A stretch of 38,460 bases of DNA from Planctomycetota bacterium (lineage in GTDB: Bacteria; Planctomycetota; SZUA-567), in contig JAGUZQ010000037.1 in assembly GCA_020060765.1 (NCBI GenBank), forward strand, positions 1-38,460. Direction: 5' to 3'. The translations under genes were made by a program, and so were the position numbers. Below the pieces are notes generated by a model. The model saw only the letters and a list, made by a program, of their open reading frames with translations. It was not told the DNA's origin and did no database searches. Each line of letters starts with the position of its first letter. The stretch's first letter is position 1. Positions 23,286-31,694 of the stretch are shown here, piece after piece.

Positions 23286-23615
23286 ATGCCTGACATCACA
23301 ATACCAGGTTCGTTTCTTATCACTATCGGCACTATCGGTATTGCGGTAATTTTCATACATACGGGCGAGCTATTCCTGTCCACCCTTGTCGGTTTATTTG
23401 GAATGCTGGTTAATTTTTTCTTATTCCTTCATTGCAGGATTGTCATAATCAACAAGCTTTATGCTGAGTTTAACTATATGAAAACGAACACCCCTTGCGA
23501 ATCAGTTCAGCAGGAGCAACCGCTCAAGCCTGCCTCAGCGGCGGTAAAAACCGGGAGTAACACGAAGGGATCGAGTCCCGGCATGAGCGGCACAGGCGAA
23601 GAGGCATCTAAATAA
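23286..23615 (+). CDS. Small two-helix membrane protein of unknown function
   Basis: A 109-aa protein with two hydrophobic segments (about residues 7-27, PGSFLITIGTIGIAVIFI, and 30-52, STLVGLFGMLVNFFLFLH) and a hydrophilic Ser/Pro/Lys-rich cytosolic or periplasmic tail. GGAG lies 7 nt before ATG, so translation is credible. I recognise no family. It stands alone between the repeat element and the SGNH gene. Confidence 0.6.
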   Translation: MPDITIPGSFLITIGTIGIAVIFIHTGELFLSTLVGLFGMLVNFFLFLHCRIVIINKLYAEFNYMKTNTPCESVQQEQPLKPASAAVKTGSNTKGSSPGMSGTGEEASK

Positions 23616-23670
23616 CGAGGGTAGAGCGATCATTTTAGCGTTTTTTTTTCACACCACGAGGAGATTGTAC

Positions 23671-24948
23671 ATGAACCGGAAAAACTTAGCGCAAGCGTTC
23701 TGGCTGATTCTCGCAGTCCTGAGCATCGCCTTACCAGGTACCGCAGGCGAGGCGCAACAGCCGATACTGAAACCGGGACAACGCGTCGCGGTGGTCGGCG
23801 ATTCCATCACCGAACAGAAACAATACAGCCGCTTTATCGAAATGTATCTGACAGTCTGCGTTCCGCAACTCGACCTGAAAGTTATGCAATTCGGCTGGAG
23901 CGGCGAATGGGCGCGCGGCTTTGCCGGCCGCATGAACAATGACCTGATGCCTTTCAAGCCTGACGTCGTCACGACCTGCTACGGCATGAACGACGGCAGC
24001 TATCGCCCCTATGATCCGAAGATCGGCGAAGCCTACGAAAACCCGATGCGCGACATCGTGACCCGCCTGAAAGCGGTCGGGGCAACGGTTGTCGTCGGTT
24101 CGCCCGGCGCGGTCGACACCAGGTATTGGCGGGGCGGCGACGCCGCGCAGATCGCGGCCTATAACGACAACCTCGCGCACCTGCGCGATATTGCCAGAAA
24201 AGTGGCGGCAGAAGCGGGGATGCCGTTTGCCAACGTGCACGATCAGATGATAGACGTCATGGCAAAAGCCAAGGCAGTGCTGGGGGCGGATTATGACGTC
24301 TGCGGCCGCGACGGCGTCCATCCCGGCCCCAACGGTCACCTCATCATGGCTTACGCGTTCCTCAAGGCGATGGGACTGGACGGCGACATCGGAGCCATCA
24401 CTGTGGATATCACCGGCGCGACTACCGCCACCGACGGGCACAAGATACTTGCCTCGGATAAAGGCACGGTGGAAATCGAGAGTTCCCGCTATCCGTTCTG
24501 CTTTTCCGGCAACGAAACTACCGGCAACCTGAGCATCCTTCCTTACCTGCCGTTCAACGACGAGTTAAACCGCCTGACCCTGGTGGTCAAGAATCTCGAC
24601 GGCGAGAAGGCGAAAGTGACGTGGGGAAAGACGGCCAAATCCTTTACCCGCGAGCAACTGGAAAAAGGCATAAATCTCGCGGCGGAATTTCTGGACAATC
24701 CGTTCTGCGAGCAGTTCAATAAAGTGGACGCACTGGCCAAGACAAAGCAGAATTATGAAACCTTCATGATCAAGTACGCGATCACGCAGTTCCCGGGCAT
24801 TGTCCGCGCCCTCGACAATGACAAGGAAACAGAAACTGCTCTCGACGTGATGCGGACGAAACTCTGGGAAAAATGGGAAACCCAGGAAACAGCGTTTCGC
24901 GCAGGCTTTGTTCCGGTCAAGCATGTGCTGAAGATTGAAAAGGAATGA
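23671..24948 (+). CDS. Secreted SGNH/GDSL-family esterase
   Basis: A 425-aa protein with a signal peptide (residues ~1-27, ending GTAGEAQQ) and an SGNH hydrolase domain. Block I is VVGDSITEQ (nucleophile Ser45), block III is YGMNDGS (Asn107) and block V is DGVHPGPNGH (Asp214, His217). Such periplasmic or extracellular esterases often deacetylate polysaccharides, for example rhamnogalacturonan or xylan side groups. A C-terminal extension (~300-425) is helical and unassigned. The start at 23671 follows GAGGAG by 7 nt; a TTG two codons earlier opens the frame but is too close. Monocistronic. Confidence 0.87.
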   Translation: MNRKNLAQAFWLILAVLSIALPGTAGEAQQPILKPGQRVAVVGDSITEQKQYSRFIEMYLTVCVPQLDLKVMQFGWSGEWARGFAGRMNNDLMPFKPDVVTTCYGMNDGSYRPYDPKIGEAYENPMRDIVTRLKAVGATVVVGSPGAVDTRYWRGGDAAQIAAYNDNLAHLRDIARKVAAEAGMPFANVHDQMIDVMAKAKAVLGADYDVCGRDGVHPGPNGHLIMAYAFLKAMGLDGDIGAITVDITGATTATDGHKILASDKGTVEIESSRYPFCFSGNETTGNLSILPYLPFNDELNRLTLVVKNLDGEKAKVTWGKTAKSFTREQLEKGINLAAEFLDNPFCEQFNKVDALAKTKQNYETFMIKYAITQFPGIVRALDNDKETETALDVMRTKLWEKWETQETAFRAGFVPVKHVLKIEKE

Positions 24949-25005
24949 TGGTTGCCCGAAGCAAGTCAACCCACATTACGTACAGAGCCCATGAATTGGG
25001 GCAAT

Positions 25006-25093
25006 AATTCCTCCCCTTCCAGGGGAGGTTAGGAGGGGTCGGAAACCTATCTTTCTCCGATTTACCCCCTCTAGCTCCCCCCCTGAAAGGTGG
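25006..25093. repeat. Imperfect inverted-repeat (MITE/REPIN-like) element
   Basis: Left arm 25006-25039 (begins AATTCCTCCCCTTCC and carries an 8-bp hairpin CCTCCCCT/AGGGGAGG) and right arm 25063-25093 are related in inverted orientation, both ending in a GAGGGGG-type motif facing inward. TCGGA/TCCGA pair in the centre. Its sequence is unlike the 45-nt unit family, so it is a second repeat type. Confidence 0.6.
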
Positions 25094-25155
25094 ATGACTC
25101 TATCCCCTCGCGGGCGGCACAGGCAATAAGGAACCGAAATAACTCGGTATAAATT

Positions 25156-25200
25156 GGGTGACGCAGACGTTCACGTCTGCGTGCGTCAGCACAAGAGGCT
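25156..25200 (+). repeat. Third copy of the 45-nt double-hairpin unit (singlet)
   Basis: It starts GGGTGACGCAGACG and ends GCACAAGAGGCT. It keeps the same skeleton as unit 1 at 23129: GGGTG start, long hairpin CAGACG/CGTCTG around TT-A, short hairpin GTGC/GCAC and CACAAGA end. Stem sequences differ but stay paired. Confidence 0.65.
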
Positions 25201-25291
25201 AGTTATGCGTGAACAAACGATGAGCGGGCGATGGAAATTATCTTGCCGCTCCGCCAACCGCGTTCAATAGCAAATATTAGAATGTTAAGTT

Positions 25292-25723
25292 ATGGCGTTT
25301 CGATGTAGAAAAAAATTTGTTGTATTTATAGTGTTGGTTGCGTATGTGATGTTTGCTATGCTAATCAGTGTCTTATCCTGTGGCAATACACAATGGAGCA
25401 AATGGATATATATATTTCAGGCTTATTACTGGCCGAAAAATGGCAGGATGAATTCAACTGGGGCAGAGGTTTTTATTGATCCGCCTGATGGATATACAGG
25501 ATATTGGCGTACTTGGTGGCCTAATGGGCGGCTATGGTGGGAAGGAAATTTTATCAACGGAATTGCTTCTGGAAAACATCTTTATTGGTCGGAAGACGGT
25601 GGCTCTTGTGACACAATATTTATTAATAACAATGACGCTGTAGCCATAGAAGTTGAATCATATGCACAGGAGGAAAAAATGAAAAAGAACGCGTGTAGCG
25701 CAGCCAATGAGAAAGCAAAATAA
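25292..25723 (+). CDS. Secreted or membrane-anchored MORN-like repeat protein
   Basis: A 143-aa protein. Residues ~8-30 form a hydrophobic signal/anchor (FVVFIVLVAYVMFAMLISVL). The middle holds two MORN-like strands (GYWRTWWPNGRLWWEGNFI and GIASGKHLYWSEDG), like the toxin-antitoxin-type WG/MORN antitoxin repeats. The DNA is noticeably more AT-rich and A/T-ending in codon choice than neighbours, suggesting transfer. The ribosome site is weak (TTAAG). It overlaps the next gene by 17 bp. Confidence 0.6.
   Translation: MAFRCRKKFVVFIVLVAYVMFAMLISVLSCGNTQWSKWIYIFQAYYWPKNGRMNSTGAEVFIDPPDGYTGYWRTWWPNGRLWWEGNFINGIASGKHLYWSEDGGSCDTIFINNNDAVAIEVESYAQEEKMKKNACSAANEKAK
25668..25681 (+). promoter_or_regulatory. 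Strong internal Shine-Dalgarno and ATG at the end of the MORN-like gene
   Basis: AGGAGG (25668-25673), 5 nt, then in-frame ATG at 25679 yielding a 14-codon peptide (MKKNACSAANEKAK) that stops inside the next gene. The following gene has no ribosome site of its own, so this could drive it by translational coupling. Confidence 0.4.
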
Positions 25724-27752
25724 TGAGGAATACTTTACACCCATGTTTCTAATCCTCTGTTTCATCCAGACTTTCGTCGCGGCGCAGCCGCTGGCGCGGA
25801 AACTGGGCTTCGGCTGGCGCGAACTGGTGGTGCTGCTGTCGGTGCTGTTTGGCGCGACGCTGGTGTGTGTCACGGAATTGTTGAGCCAGTTTTCTTTCAT
25901 TACCTCCGGAACGGTTTCATTTTTCTGGGGTGCGGTAGCTCTTGCCTGCATTTACCTCACCTTAAAAAGCATTGCCGCTAAAGACCCCTGGTTGCAGGCA
26001 AAACCGGAAAAGGAAACCTCGCGGTTCAACCAATTCCTGTTCTGGCTTGTCGTAATCTGCCTGCTGCCCAGCCTGTTTGTCGCGGTTTATTCCCCGCCCA
26101 ACAACGGCGACGGTTTTGTCTATCATATCGCACGGGTGATGCACTGGGAGCAGAACTGCTCGGTGCGGCATTACCCCACTACCATCCTCCGCCAGATCCA
26201 ACTGGGGCCGATGGCGGAGTTCGTGTTTCTGCATCTGCACCTGCTGGCGAACGGCGACCAGTGCGACAACCTGGTGCAGTGGGGCGCGATGCTGGGCAGC
26301 GTGATCTGCGCGTCGCTGGCGGCGGAAAAACTGGGCGCGGATCGGCGCGGGCAGTTGCTGGCGGCGCTGTTCGCCGTCACCATCCCGATGGGCATCCTGC
26401 AATCCTCCAGCACCCAGAACGATTACGTCGCCGCCTACTGGCTGCTGTGCACGGCATATTTCGTGCTGGCTTACGCGCGGGAGCCGGATGAAAACACTGG
26501 CTCGGTCGCGACGCGAAAAAATATCTATACATTCATGGCAGGCGCGGCGCTGGGGCTGGAACTGCTGACCAAGGGCACCGGTTTTATTTACTCGCCCGCG
26601 ATCGTGCTCTGGGCATTATACACCAGGAAAATCCGGCTCCAGCGCGACTGGAAACGGTTGCTGGCGGTGGCGGCGCTGGTGGTAGCCCTGAATCTGGGTC
26701 ACTGCTGGCGCAACACCGCGGCGTTCGGCATCCCCCTGGGCAGCCTCGATGGGAAGGGGCTAAGCGTGGCAACGGAAATTGGCGAACCTTCGCTGACTAA
26801 CGAGATTCACACACCCAACGCGCTTATCTCCAACATGATCCGCAACCTTATAATCCACGGCCAGGAATCGTTCAATCTGAGCCTGCACCGCTACGTCATG
26901 GATTTCTATTTCTGGAGCCACGACCTGATCGGCATCCATCCGCTGGATCTGCGCACGACCTGGGGCTATTATTTCATCTACGGCTTTGACTGGAAAAAAT
27001 GGCAGGAAGACAAGTCAGGCAACCCGCTGCACCTGATCCTGATTTTCGTCGCGCTTTGTTTTTTCCTCAGCAAGGGAAGGAAAAGCGAAAATCGCGAAGC
27101 GGCGGATTATTTCGGCTGTCTGCTGCTGGCGTTCATGCTGTTTTCGCTGCTGCTGAAGGTGCAGGTTTATCACGGGCGACTGCATCTGTCGCTGTTTGTC
27201 TTCGCCGCGCCGGTGGTGGGACTGTGCCTGGGCAGGATTGGGAAAGCGTGGATGCTGGCCTGCGTGGCGGCGCTGCTGGTGGCGCTGGCGGTGCCGGTGC
27301 ATCTCTACAATAACAGACGTCCCCTGCTTGGCCCGGAAAGCATCCTGACCCATTCGCGGAAAGACAACTATTTCGCCGGAACCCAGATCGAATACGGGGT
27401 CTTCGACGAGCTGAAGCGGAAAGTTGCGGAGGAAAAACCGGAAAATATCGGCTTGTTCGTGCCGGTTTATGAGATGGAGTATATTTACTGGCTGTATCTG
27501 CCTAAAAACACCATCGGCTATAAGCGGATGCAGCACATCATGGTTGACAACCCCCTGGGAAAGCTGGAAAAAGTTCCGCCGTGGAACAACTTCTCCCCTG
27601 ATATCGTCCTGGTGCTGGAACCGCCGGAGAAAAATGTCTCGCGCGTATTTAATGAAAAGCTTTACGATTTCGTCTGGAGCAGGGAATGGATTTCACTTTA
27701 CAGGAAGTCCAAATCGGGCAAATCGGGACACCAGACAGGTGACAAGCCCTGA
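25707..27752 (+). CDS. Polytopic membrane glycosyltransferase, GT39/PMT (ArnT-like)
   Basis: A 681-aa protein with about ten or more TM helices and a ~150-residue soluble C-terminus. The first large loop holds the acidic motif of GT-C enzymes (PPNNGDGFVYHIARVMHWEQN region) with conserved Asp and the YHxARVxHW pattern seen in GT39-type transferases. These enzymes use polyprenyl-phosphate sugars to modify proteins or lipids outside the membrane. The target is unknown; the following pilin-like gene is a possible substrate, which is speculation. The ATG at 25707 has no clear ribosome site; Met at 25743 is an alternative start. Confidence 0.82.
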   Translation: MRKQNNEEYFTPMFLILCFIQTFVAAQPLARKLGFGWRELVVLLSVLFGATLVCVTELLSQFSFITSGTVSFFWGAVALACIYLTLKSIAAKDPWLQAKPEKETSRFNQFLFWLVVICLLPSLFVAVYSPPNNGDGFVYHIARVMHWEQNCSVRHYPTTILRQIQLGPMAEFVFLHLHLLANGDQCDNLVQWGAMLGSVICASLAAEKLGADRRGQLLAALFAVTIPMGILQSSSTQNDYVAAYWLLCTAYFVLAYAREPDENTGSVATRKNIYTFMAGAALGLELLTKGTGFIYSPAIVLWALYTRKIRLQRDWKRLLAVAALVVALNLGHCWRNTAAFGIPLGSLDGKGLSVATEIGEPSLTNEIHTPNALISNMIRNLIIHGQESFNLSLHRYVMDFYFWSHDLIGIHPLDLRTTWGYYFIYGFDWKKWQEDKSGNPLHLILIFVALCFFLSKGRKSENREAADYFGCLLLAFMLFSLLLKVQVYHGRLHLSLFVFAAPVVGLCLGRIGKAWMLACVAALLVALAVPVHLYNNRRPLLGPESILTHSRKDNYFAGTQIEYGVFDELKRKVAEEKPENIGLFVPVYEMEYIYWLYLPKNTIGYKRMQHIMVDNPLGKLEKVPPWNNFSPDIVLVLEPPEKNVSRVFNEKLYDFVWSREWISLYRKSKSGKSGHQTGDKP

Positions 27753-27773
27753 CAGGTGACAGTTTTCGTCACC
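27734..27773. repeat. Direct and inverted repeats at the glycosyltransferase 3' end
   Basis: GACAGGTGACA occurs at 27734-27744 and 27751-27761, 17 bp apart. An inverted GTCACC follows at 27768-27773 and can pair with either GGTGAC. GTTTTCG/CGAAAAC also form a 7-bp hairpin here. It may be a weak terminator or attenuator; evidence is slight. Confidence 0.35.
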
Positions 27774-27890
27774 GAAAACCTGACAAATTTTGGCGGTTTC
27801 GGCTTTTTGAAAAGCTTTTAGCATCTGCAATAAACAGTCTTAATCCATTTACGGCAATGATTTAAAAGATTAAACCGGAATTGTCGGATG

Positions 27891-27907
27891 TTGGCACTGG
27901 CGTTGCA
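27891..27907 (+). promoter_or_regulatory. sigma54 (-24/-12) promoter of the pilin-like gene
   Basis: TTGGCACTGGCGTTGCA matches the RpoN consensus completely at TTGGCAC and TTGCA, with GG and GC 10 nt apart. The predicted start near 27918 leaves a ~95-nt leader. RpoN/PilR control of major pilins is well known in other bacteria. Confidence 0.85.
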
Positions 27908-28013
27908 TTAAGAAAAGCGTCGTGTTGGTAAAGGTTTGGGGTTTGGGAAGAGAGCCTGAATTTCAAATCATGGGAATTTTTCTGTTGGGAATTTTTTTGT
28001 AAAGGAGAAGGAA

Positions 28014-28547
28014 ATGAAAAAGGCTTTTACGTTGATTGAGCTGATGATTGTGGTTGCGATTATCGCGATTATCGCGGCAATCGCTATTCCGAACCTGCTG
28101 GAAAGCCGTATGCAGGCCAACGAGTCCGCGGCGATTGGCGCCCTGAAGACCTATGCTTCCAACCAGAGCATCTATCAGAAGGCCAATTACTCCGGCGCGA
28201 ACAACAACCAGGGCGGTGGCCCGAAGCGTTTTGCTTCCAGCTTCACCAACCTCGGCGGCACCGCTGCCCATAAGAACGCGGGCGGCACTCTGCTGGCTCT
28301 CATTCCGGATGTCTTCGCAACCGCTACTGTTGCCACTACTCCGTATCAGGGCTATTTCTTCACCAATGACGCCGCTGTCACCAACTTCGCGTTCGATTTC
28401 GGCCTCTACGCTGATCCCGCCATGTACGGCAAGAGCGGCATCAACAGCTTCCACATCGGCGGTCAGGGCGTCATTCTCCAGAAGGATCTGGCCACGGCCG
28501 GCAGCGGCGGCTCCCAGACCCTCGACAGCACCTGGGTTGTTCCCTAA
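28014..28547 (+). CDS. Type IV pilin-like / type II secretion pseudopilin
   Basis: A 177-aa prepilin. Short basic leader MKKA, then the methylated FTLIELMIVVAIIAIIAAIA helix with Glu5, continuing PNLLESRMQANESAAIGALK, as in PilA/GspG-like proteins of Planctomycetes and Lentisphaerae relatives. The residue before the cleavage site is Ala rather than Gly. The C-terminal domain is Gly/Ala/Thr-rich and globular. A prepilin peptidase would cleave after Ala4. GGAGAAGG precedes ATG; its own sigma54 promoter and strong terminator suggest a highly expressed single gene. Confidence 0.92.
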   Translation: MKKAFTLIELMIVVAIIAIIAAIAIPNLLESRMQANESAAIGALKTYASNQSIYQKANYSGANNNQGGGPKRFASSFTNLGGTAAHKNAGGTLLALIPDVFATATVATTPYQGYFFTNDAAVTNFAFDFGLYADPAMYGKSGINSFHIGGQGVILQKDLATAGSGGSQTLDSTWVVP

Positions 28548-28590
28548 TTGCCACAATCATCTCTGTGCGCTTAACCGCGCATGAATCGAA

Positions 28591-28619
28591 AAGGCTGGCT
28601 TCTGCCAGCCTTTTTTTTG
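28591..28619 (+). terminator. Intrinsic terminator of the pilin-like gene
   Basis: AAGGCTGGC, loop TTCT, GCCAGCCTT, then a run of eight T in total. Perfect 9-bp stem 44 nt after the stop. Confidence 0.95.
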
Positions 28620-28777
28620 TTCGTTAAGAGGTGTATGAAAAGTCGGGTTGATGGCAGAGATATCGCATTAAACCTAATATCCGCAGTTGACGATACCTAT
28701 CGCAAGGTGGAATCCATATAATCGCGGTCAGGTCATGGGGATGGAGTTGAGGCTAAGCCGTTGAAGGAGGTCACCTG

Positions 28778-28912
28778 ATGGGTGAGGATGAATTCGCCTT
28801 TGAAACCTCTGCCGGCAAGGTCGTGGTCGAGACCACCGACGACGCCATGACGCCCTTCGGCGGCCTCGTCCCCTGGGCCGCCTTCCAGAAGAAATCCGGC
28901 TCTGCCAGGTAA
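28778..28912 (+). pseudogene. N-terminal remnant of an IS1380-family transposase
   Basis: A 44-codon ORF whose product (GKVVVETTDDAMTPFGGLVP and AAFQKKSG) matches the conserved start of IS1380-type DDE transposases, which are normally ~430-480 aa. It ends early at TAA and no further transposase sequence follows. AAGGAGGTCACCTG gives a very strong ribosome site, so the short peptide may still be made. It marks an old insertion between the pilin and the zinc-ribbon genes. No terminal repeats could be identified. Confidence 0.6.
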
Positions 28913-29005
28913 TTTTCCTTGGAGCACGGTCTTTCAATTCCGCGTTTATCTCCATTGTGCTCATGCTATTTCCGTTATCCGCTCGGACAACAACCGCATG
29001 CGGCG

Positions 29006-31645
29006 CTATGGCGCGGTGCCGGTTCCGGACGACTCCCGGGTAAAGGTGATTACAAAACCGCCGCCTTGGACGGATTCGCCGACAGCCGACACGGACTTCT
29101 TTTTTCCTCCGGGAATATCCACTTTCCCGCCGTCACTGTACTTGTATTCCCGCAGATCCTGGCTTCCCTGGAACCGGACCGTTGCGTGCGCCGGATCAAT
29201 CCTTCCGGAAAACCGCAATCCATCCTTCGCACCGGGATTGGCCAGCTTCATCTTCATGGGATCGCATGAGATCACCATGGTGTTGGATGTAGCGCCTCGC
29301 GCCAGAGCATTGGGATTGTCAATCGTTTCCTTGATGGACTGGTCTATGGTCAGGTTCGTTATCTCCGTGCCGTCTTTGCTGAAGCTTCCCTTGATTGTCA
29401 ACCGTCCGTTCATGCCCTTATACGAATAGGTCGCGGAAAAGCCGGTGGGCGTGATGGTAACGGGAATGACCTGTGATTCCAGAGCCAGTCCAAGGCTAAA
29501 ATTCATTTGGCCTGACTTGTTTTGGTAAGACTCGCCCCAATCGTTCTTTACCGTCCGGCGGACGGCAATGTTGGCATCGCCCTGAATGCCGATAAACCCT
29601 TGGGCGAAGGGAATCGGGGCTTTGGCGGTCGGGGGAGTTTCCGTTGGCGCTTTTTGGGTGACGGAAAGGCTATAACTGGCCGAACGCGACGGATCGGTAT
29701 TGACCAGGGCGATGGCGATGACATCCTGCGCCCTGATCCGGACGCTGGTCTTGCGGCGTTGTTCCCCGAAGACGACTGAGGGCGTTACGGCGTTAGCTTG
29801 CCGCTTCCCGTCGGCCAGCAGGTGGAGCGTTACCTGGTGATGGCCGCCGAGCGGGCCGTCGAGAGATAGCGTCAGGTCGCGTGCCACTTGTCCACCCTGC
29901 ATTTCGGCGCGGAGGAGAAGCAGCTTGGCCCGGAGTCCGCCTTTGAGCGTGACTTTCAGGGGCGCGCAGGCGGTTTGCGCGGCGGGAAGCGTAATGTCTT
30001 CGGTTGCGGAAGTGGCAGGCATCAGCCCTCCGGCCAAAGCGGGAAGCGGGCTTTCCGGATGGAAATAGCCGTGCAGGACAAAATCCCGGAATGCGGAATT
30101 AAGCCCCGTCTTTCCTTTTGCTTTCAGATATTCGCTTATTGGGTAGGTGGCGTCGAACAGATTGTACCAATCCGCCGCCGCGACGGACTTCCAGAGGTCG
30201 TGAAGCGCCTTGCCTTTGTCGGGAGCGTCACCGACGACGGCATGGACGAAATGCGCGGTTTCATAGGGATGTTCCCCTTTGGTGTCGGTCAGCGCGGAAC
30301 TGAAGTAAAGCGGCGAGAGCGGCTTGACGGGAGTTTTCAGACCCGTGACCACCACATCGGCGGCGTAATCCGCCGTGGCCTCGCACCACCAGTCCATGAA
30401 TGTCATGCCGCCAAGATCCCAGTAATACTCGTTCTGGATGGCGTGAAACAGCTCGTGCGCCACGAGGCGGCGCAATTGGCTCGAGCCGGTGTTGGTGGTG
30501 CCGATCCGGATAATGCCGGTGGATTTGTCCCTGGCACCGGCAGTGGCATCGCCGAGGATTTTATCCCAGACGGAACCGTCAATTAGAACATTAAGGGGAG
30601 TGGCCGGAATCTTGAACCCGGCCTTCTCGTAGATGTCCAGCGCATGATTCAGATAACCGCCGGCGTCCCGCACGCATGTCGGCAGCGCCGGATCGGCCAG
30701 ATACGGCGGCAGGCCGGAAGGATACAGCGCCGCCAGATCATTGGCGCTGGCGTAGATCATCTTGCTCTCGATTTCCTTGACATCGAGTTTATTGCGGGGT
30801 GCTGTAAAAAGATCCTTGTTATAGACGATTTCAAAGCGGCCAAGGGTTACCGAGTTGTAGCCCAGTTTACGCATGAACCATGCGTAGACCGTCAGATGGC
30901 GGGTTTCGCAGACGGCTTTCAGGGTAACCGGATCCAGCCGGAAGCGGATCTGCACCCATTGCCCCGCTTCTTCGCTCCAATAGGCGGCATAGAGCTGCCG
31001 GAGCAGGTCGGGGGAGGACTGGAGTCCGAGCTGCCGCAAATCGAATTCGAGGGTAAGCGGATCGGCGAACTGCCGCTGGGTGCCGACGGAAATGTCAAAT
31101 GCCGCCACAGGCTCATAGGCGTGGTATGGCGGCGCGGGCGGATTGGCGACCTGGGAAATGTGTAGATCGGCGCGTTCACGGACAGCACCGGCCGGAACCT
31201 GGACGCGCACCCCCTGCGGTACGGCAAGTTCGACCGCCGCGGATTGCGGCGTGACGGAAACCCGGCCAAGCAGTTCGGGTTGCCCGGAGTATGTTTCCGT
31301 GGGAGATGAAACCGGATCGCGACGCGGCTCGGGACATCCATCCTCGGTGTCGGTGCATACGGAATGAAGAAAAACGCGCGTGTCCCACCAAAACTTCTGA
31401 ACCATCTCCGGGCGCGACAGGTACAGCCCCGCTCCACCGACCCCAGCAAGCAATCCGGCGACAAGCAGCCCGCAGGTCAGCAAGCGGGACTTCTTCTTCG
31501 GCGACGGCAACGTCGGCAAAGAGCCGCCGCCCGCAGTAGCGCATGGCTGTTGGCTGGACGTAATCCCGGCAACCGCCGCTCCGCATTGGGCGCAAAATCG
31601 TTGTCCGTTCTGTAATTTGGAACCGCATTGCTGGCAGAATCCCAT
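29006..31645 (-). CDS. Zinc-ribbon, membrane-anchored protein with HExxH metalloprotease domain
   Basis: An 879-aa protein. Residues 1-22 form a zinc ribbon (Cys4, Cys7, Cys18, Cys21; CQQCG and CAQCG); a TM helix spans ~54-77. Next is a ZU5-like beta region (~125-250), then a gluzincin-like catalytic segment with His397-Glu-Leu-Phe-His401 (RLVAHELFHAIQNEYYWD) and Glu422 (DWWCEATADYAADVV) as likely third ligand. The C-terminal ~350 residues are beta-rich domains. The predicted topology is zinc ribbon inside, protease outside. AAGGGG precedes ATG. It lies 49 bp after another zinc-ribbon membrane gene, probably in one transcript. The exact family is not recognised; the protease call rests on motif and spacing. 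Confidence 0.75.
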   Translation of the reverse strand: MGFCQQCGSKLQNGQRFCAQCGAAVAGITSSQQPCATAGGGSLPTLPSPKKKSRLLTCGLLVAGLLAGVGGAGLYLSRPEMVQKFWWDTRVFLHSVCTDTEDGCPEPRRDPVSSPTETYSGQPELLGRVSVTPQSAAVELAVPQGVRVQVPAGAVRERADLHISQVANPPAPPYHAYEPVAAFDISVGTQRQFADPLTLEFDLRQLGLQSSPDLLRQLYAAYWSEEAGQWVQIRFRLDPVTLKAVCETRHLTVYAWFMRKLGYNSVTLGRFEIVYNKDLFTAPRNKLDVKEIESKMIYASANDLAALYPSGLPPYLADPALPTCVRDAGGYLNHALDIYEKAGFKIPATPLNVLIDGSVWDKILGDATAGARDKSTGIIRIGTTNTGSSQLRRLVAHELFHAIQNEYYWDLGGMTFMDWWCEATADYAADVVVTGLKTPVKPLSPLYFSSALTDTKGEHPYETAHFVHAVVGDAPDKGKALHDLWKSVAAADWYNLFDATYPISEYLKAKGKTGLNSAFRDFVLHGYFHPESPLPALAGGLMPATSATEDITLPAAQTACAPLKVTLKGGLRAKLLLLRAEMQGGQVARDLTLSLDGPLGGHHQVTLHLLADGKRQANAVTPSVVFGEQRRKTSVRIRAQDVIAIALVNTDPSRSASYSLSVTQKAPTETPPTAKAPIPFAQGFIGIQGDANIAVRRTVKNDWGESYQNKSGQMNFSLGLALESQVIPVTITPTGFSATYSYKGMNGRLTIKGSFSKDGTEITNLTIDQSIKETIDNPNALARGATSNTMVISCDPMKMKLANPGAKDGLRFSGRIDPAHATVRFQGSQDLREYKYSDGGKVDIPGGKKKSVSAVGESVQGGGFVITFTRESSGTGTAP

Positions 31646-31694
31646 GAATTCCCCTTATCAAAAGGCGGCAGATTATCCGCCTGAAACCGGCTGG

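Larger units (their letters stand above)
24949..25291. other. Gene-free stretch packed with palindromic repeats
   Basis: 343 bases with no supported gene. It holds an inverted-repeat element (25006-25093) and a lone copy of the 45-nt hairpin unit (25156-25200). Nothing else recognisable; the sequence before 25291 is AT-rich and may carry the promoter of the next gene. Confidence 0.6.

Noticed and set aside
27963..28556. 197-codon minus-strand frame opposite the pilin-like gene
   Set aside because: Antisense of a clear prepilin with promoter, ribosome site and terminator.
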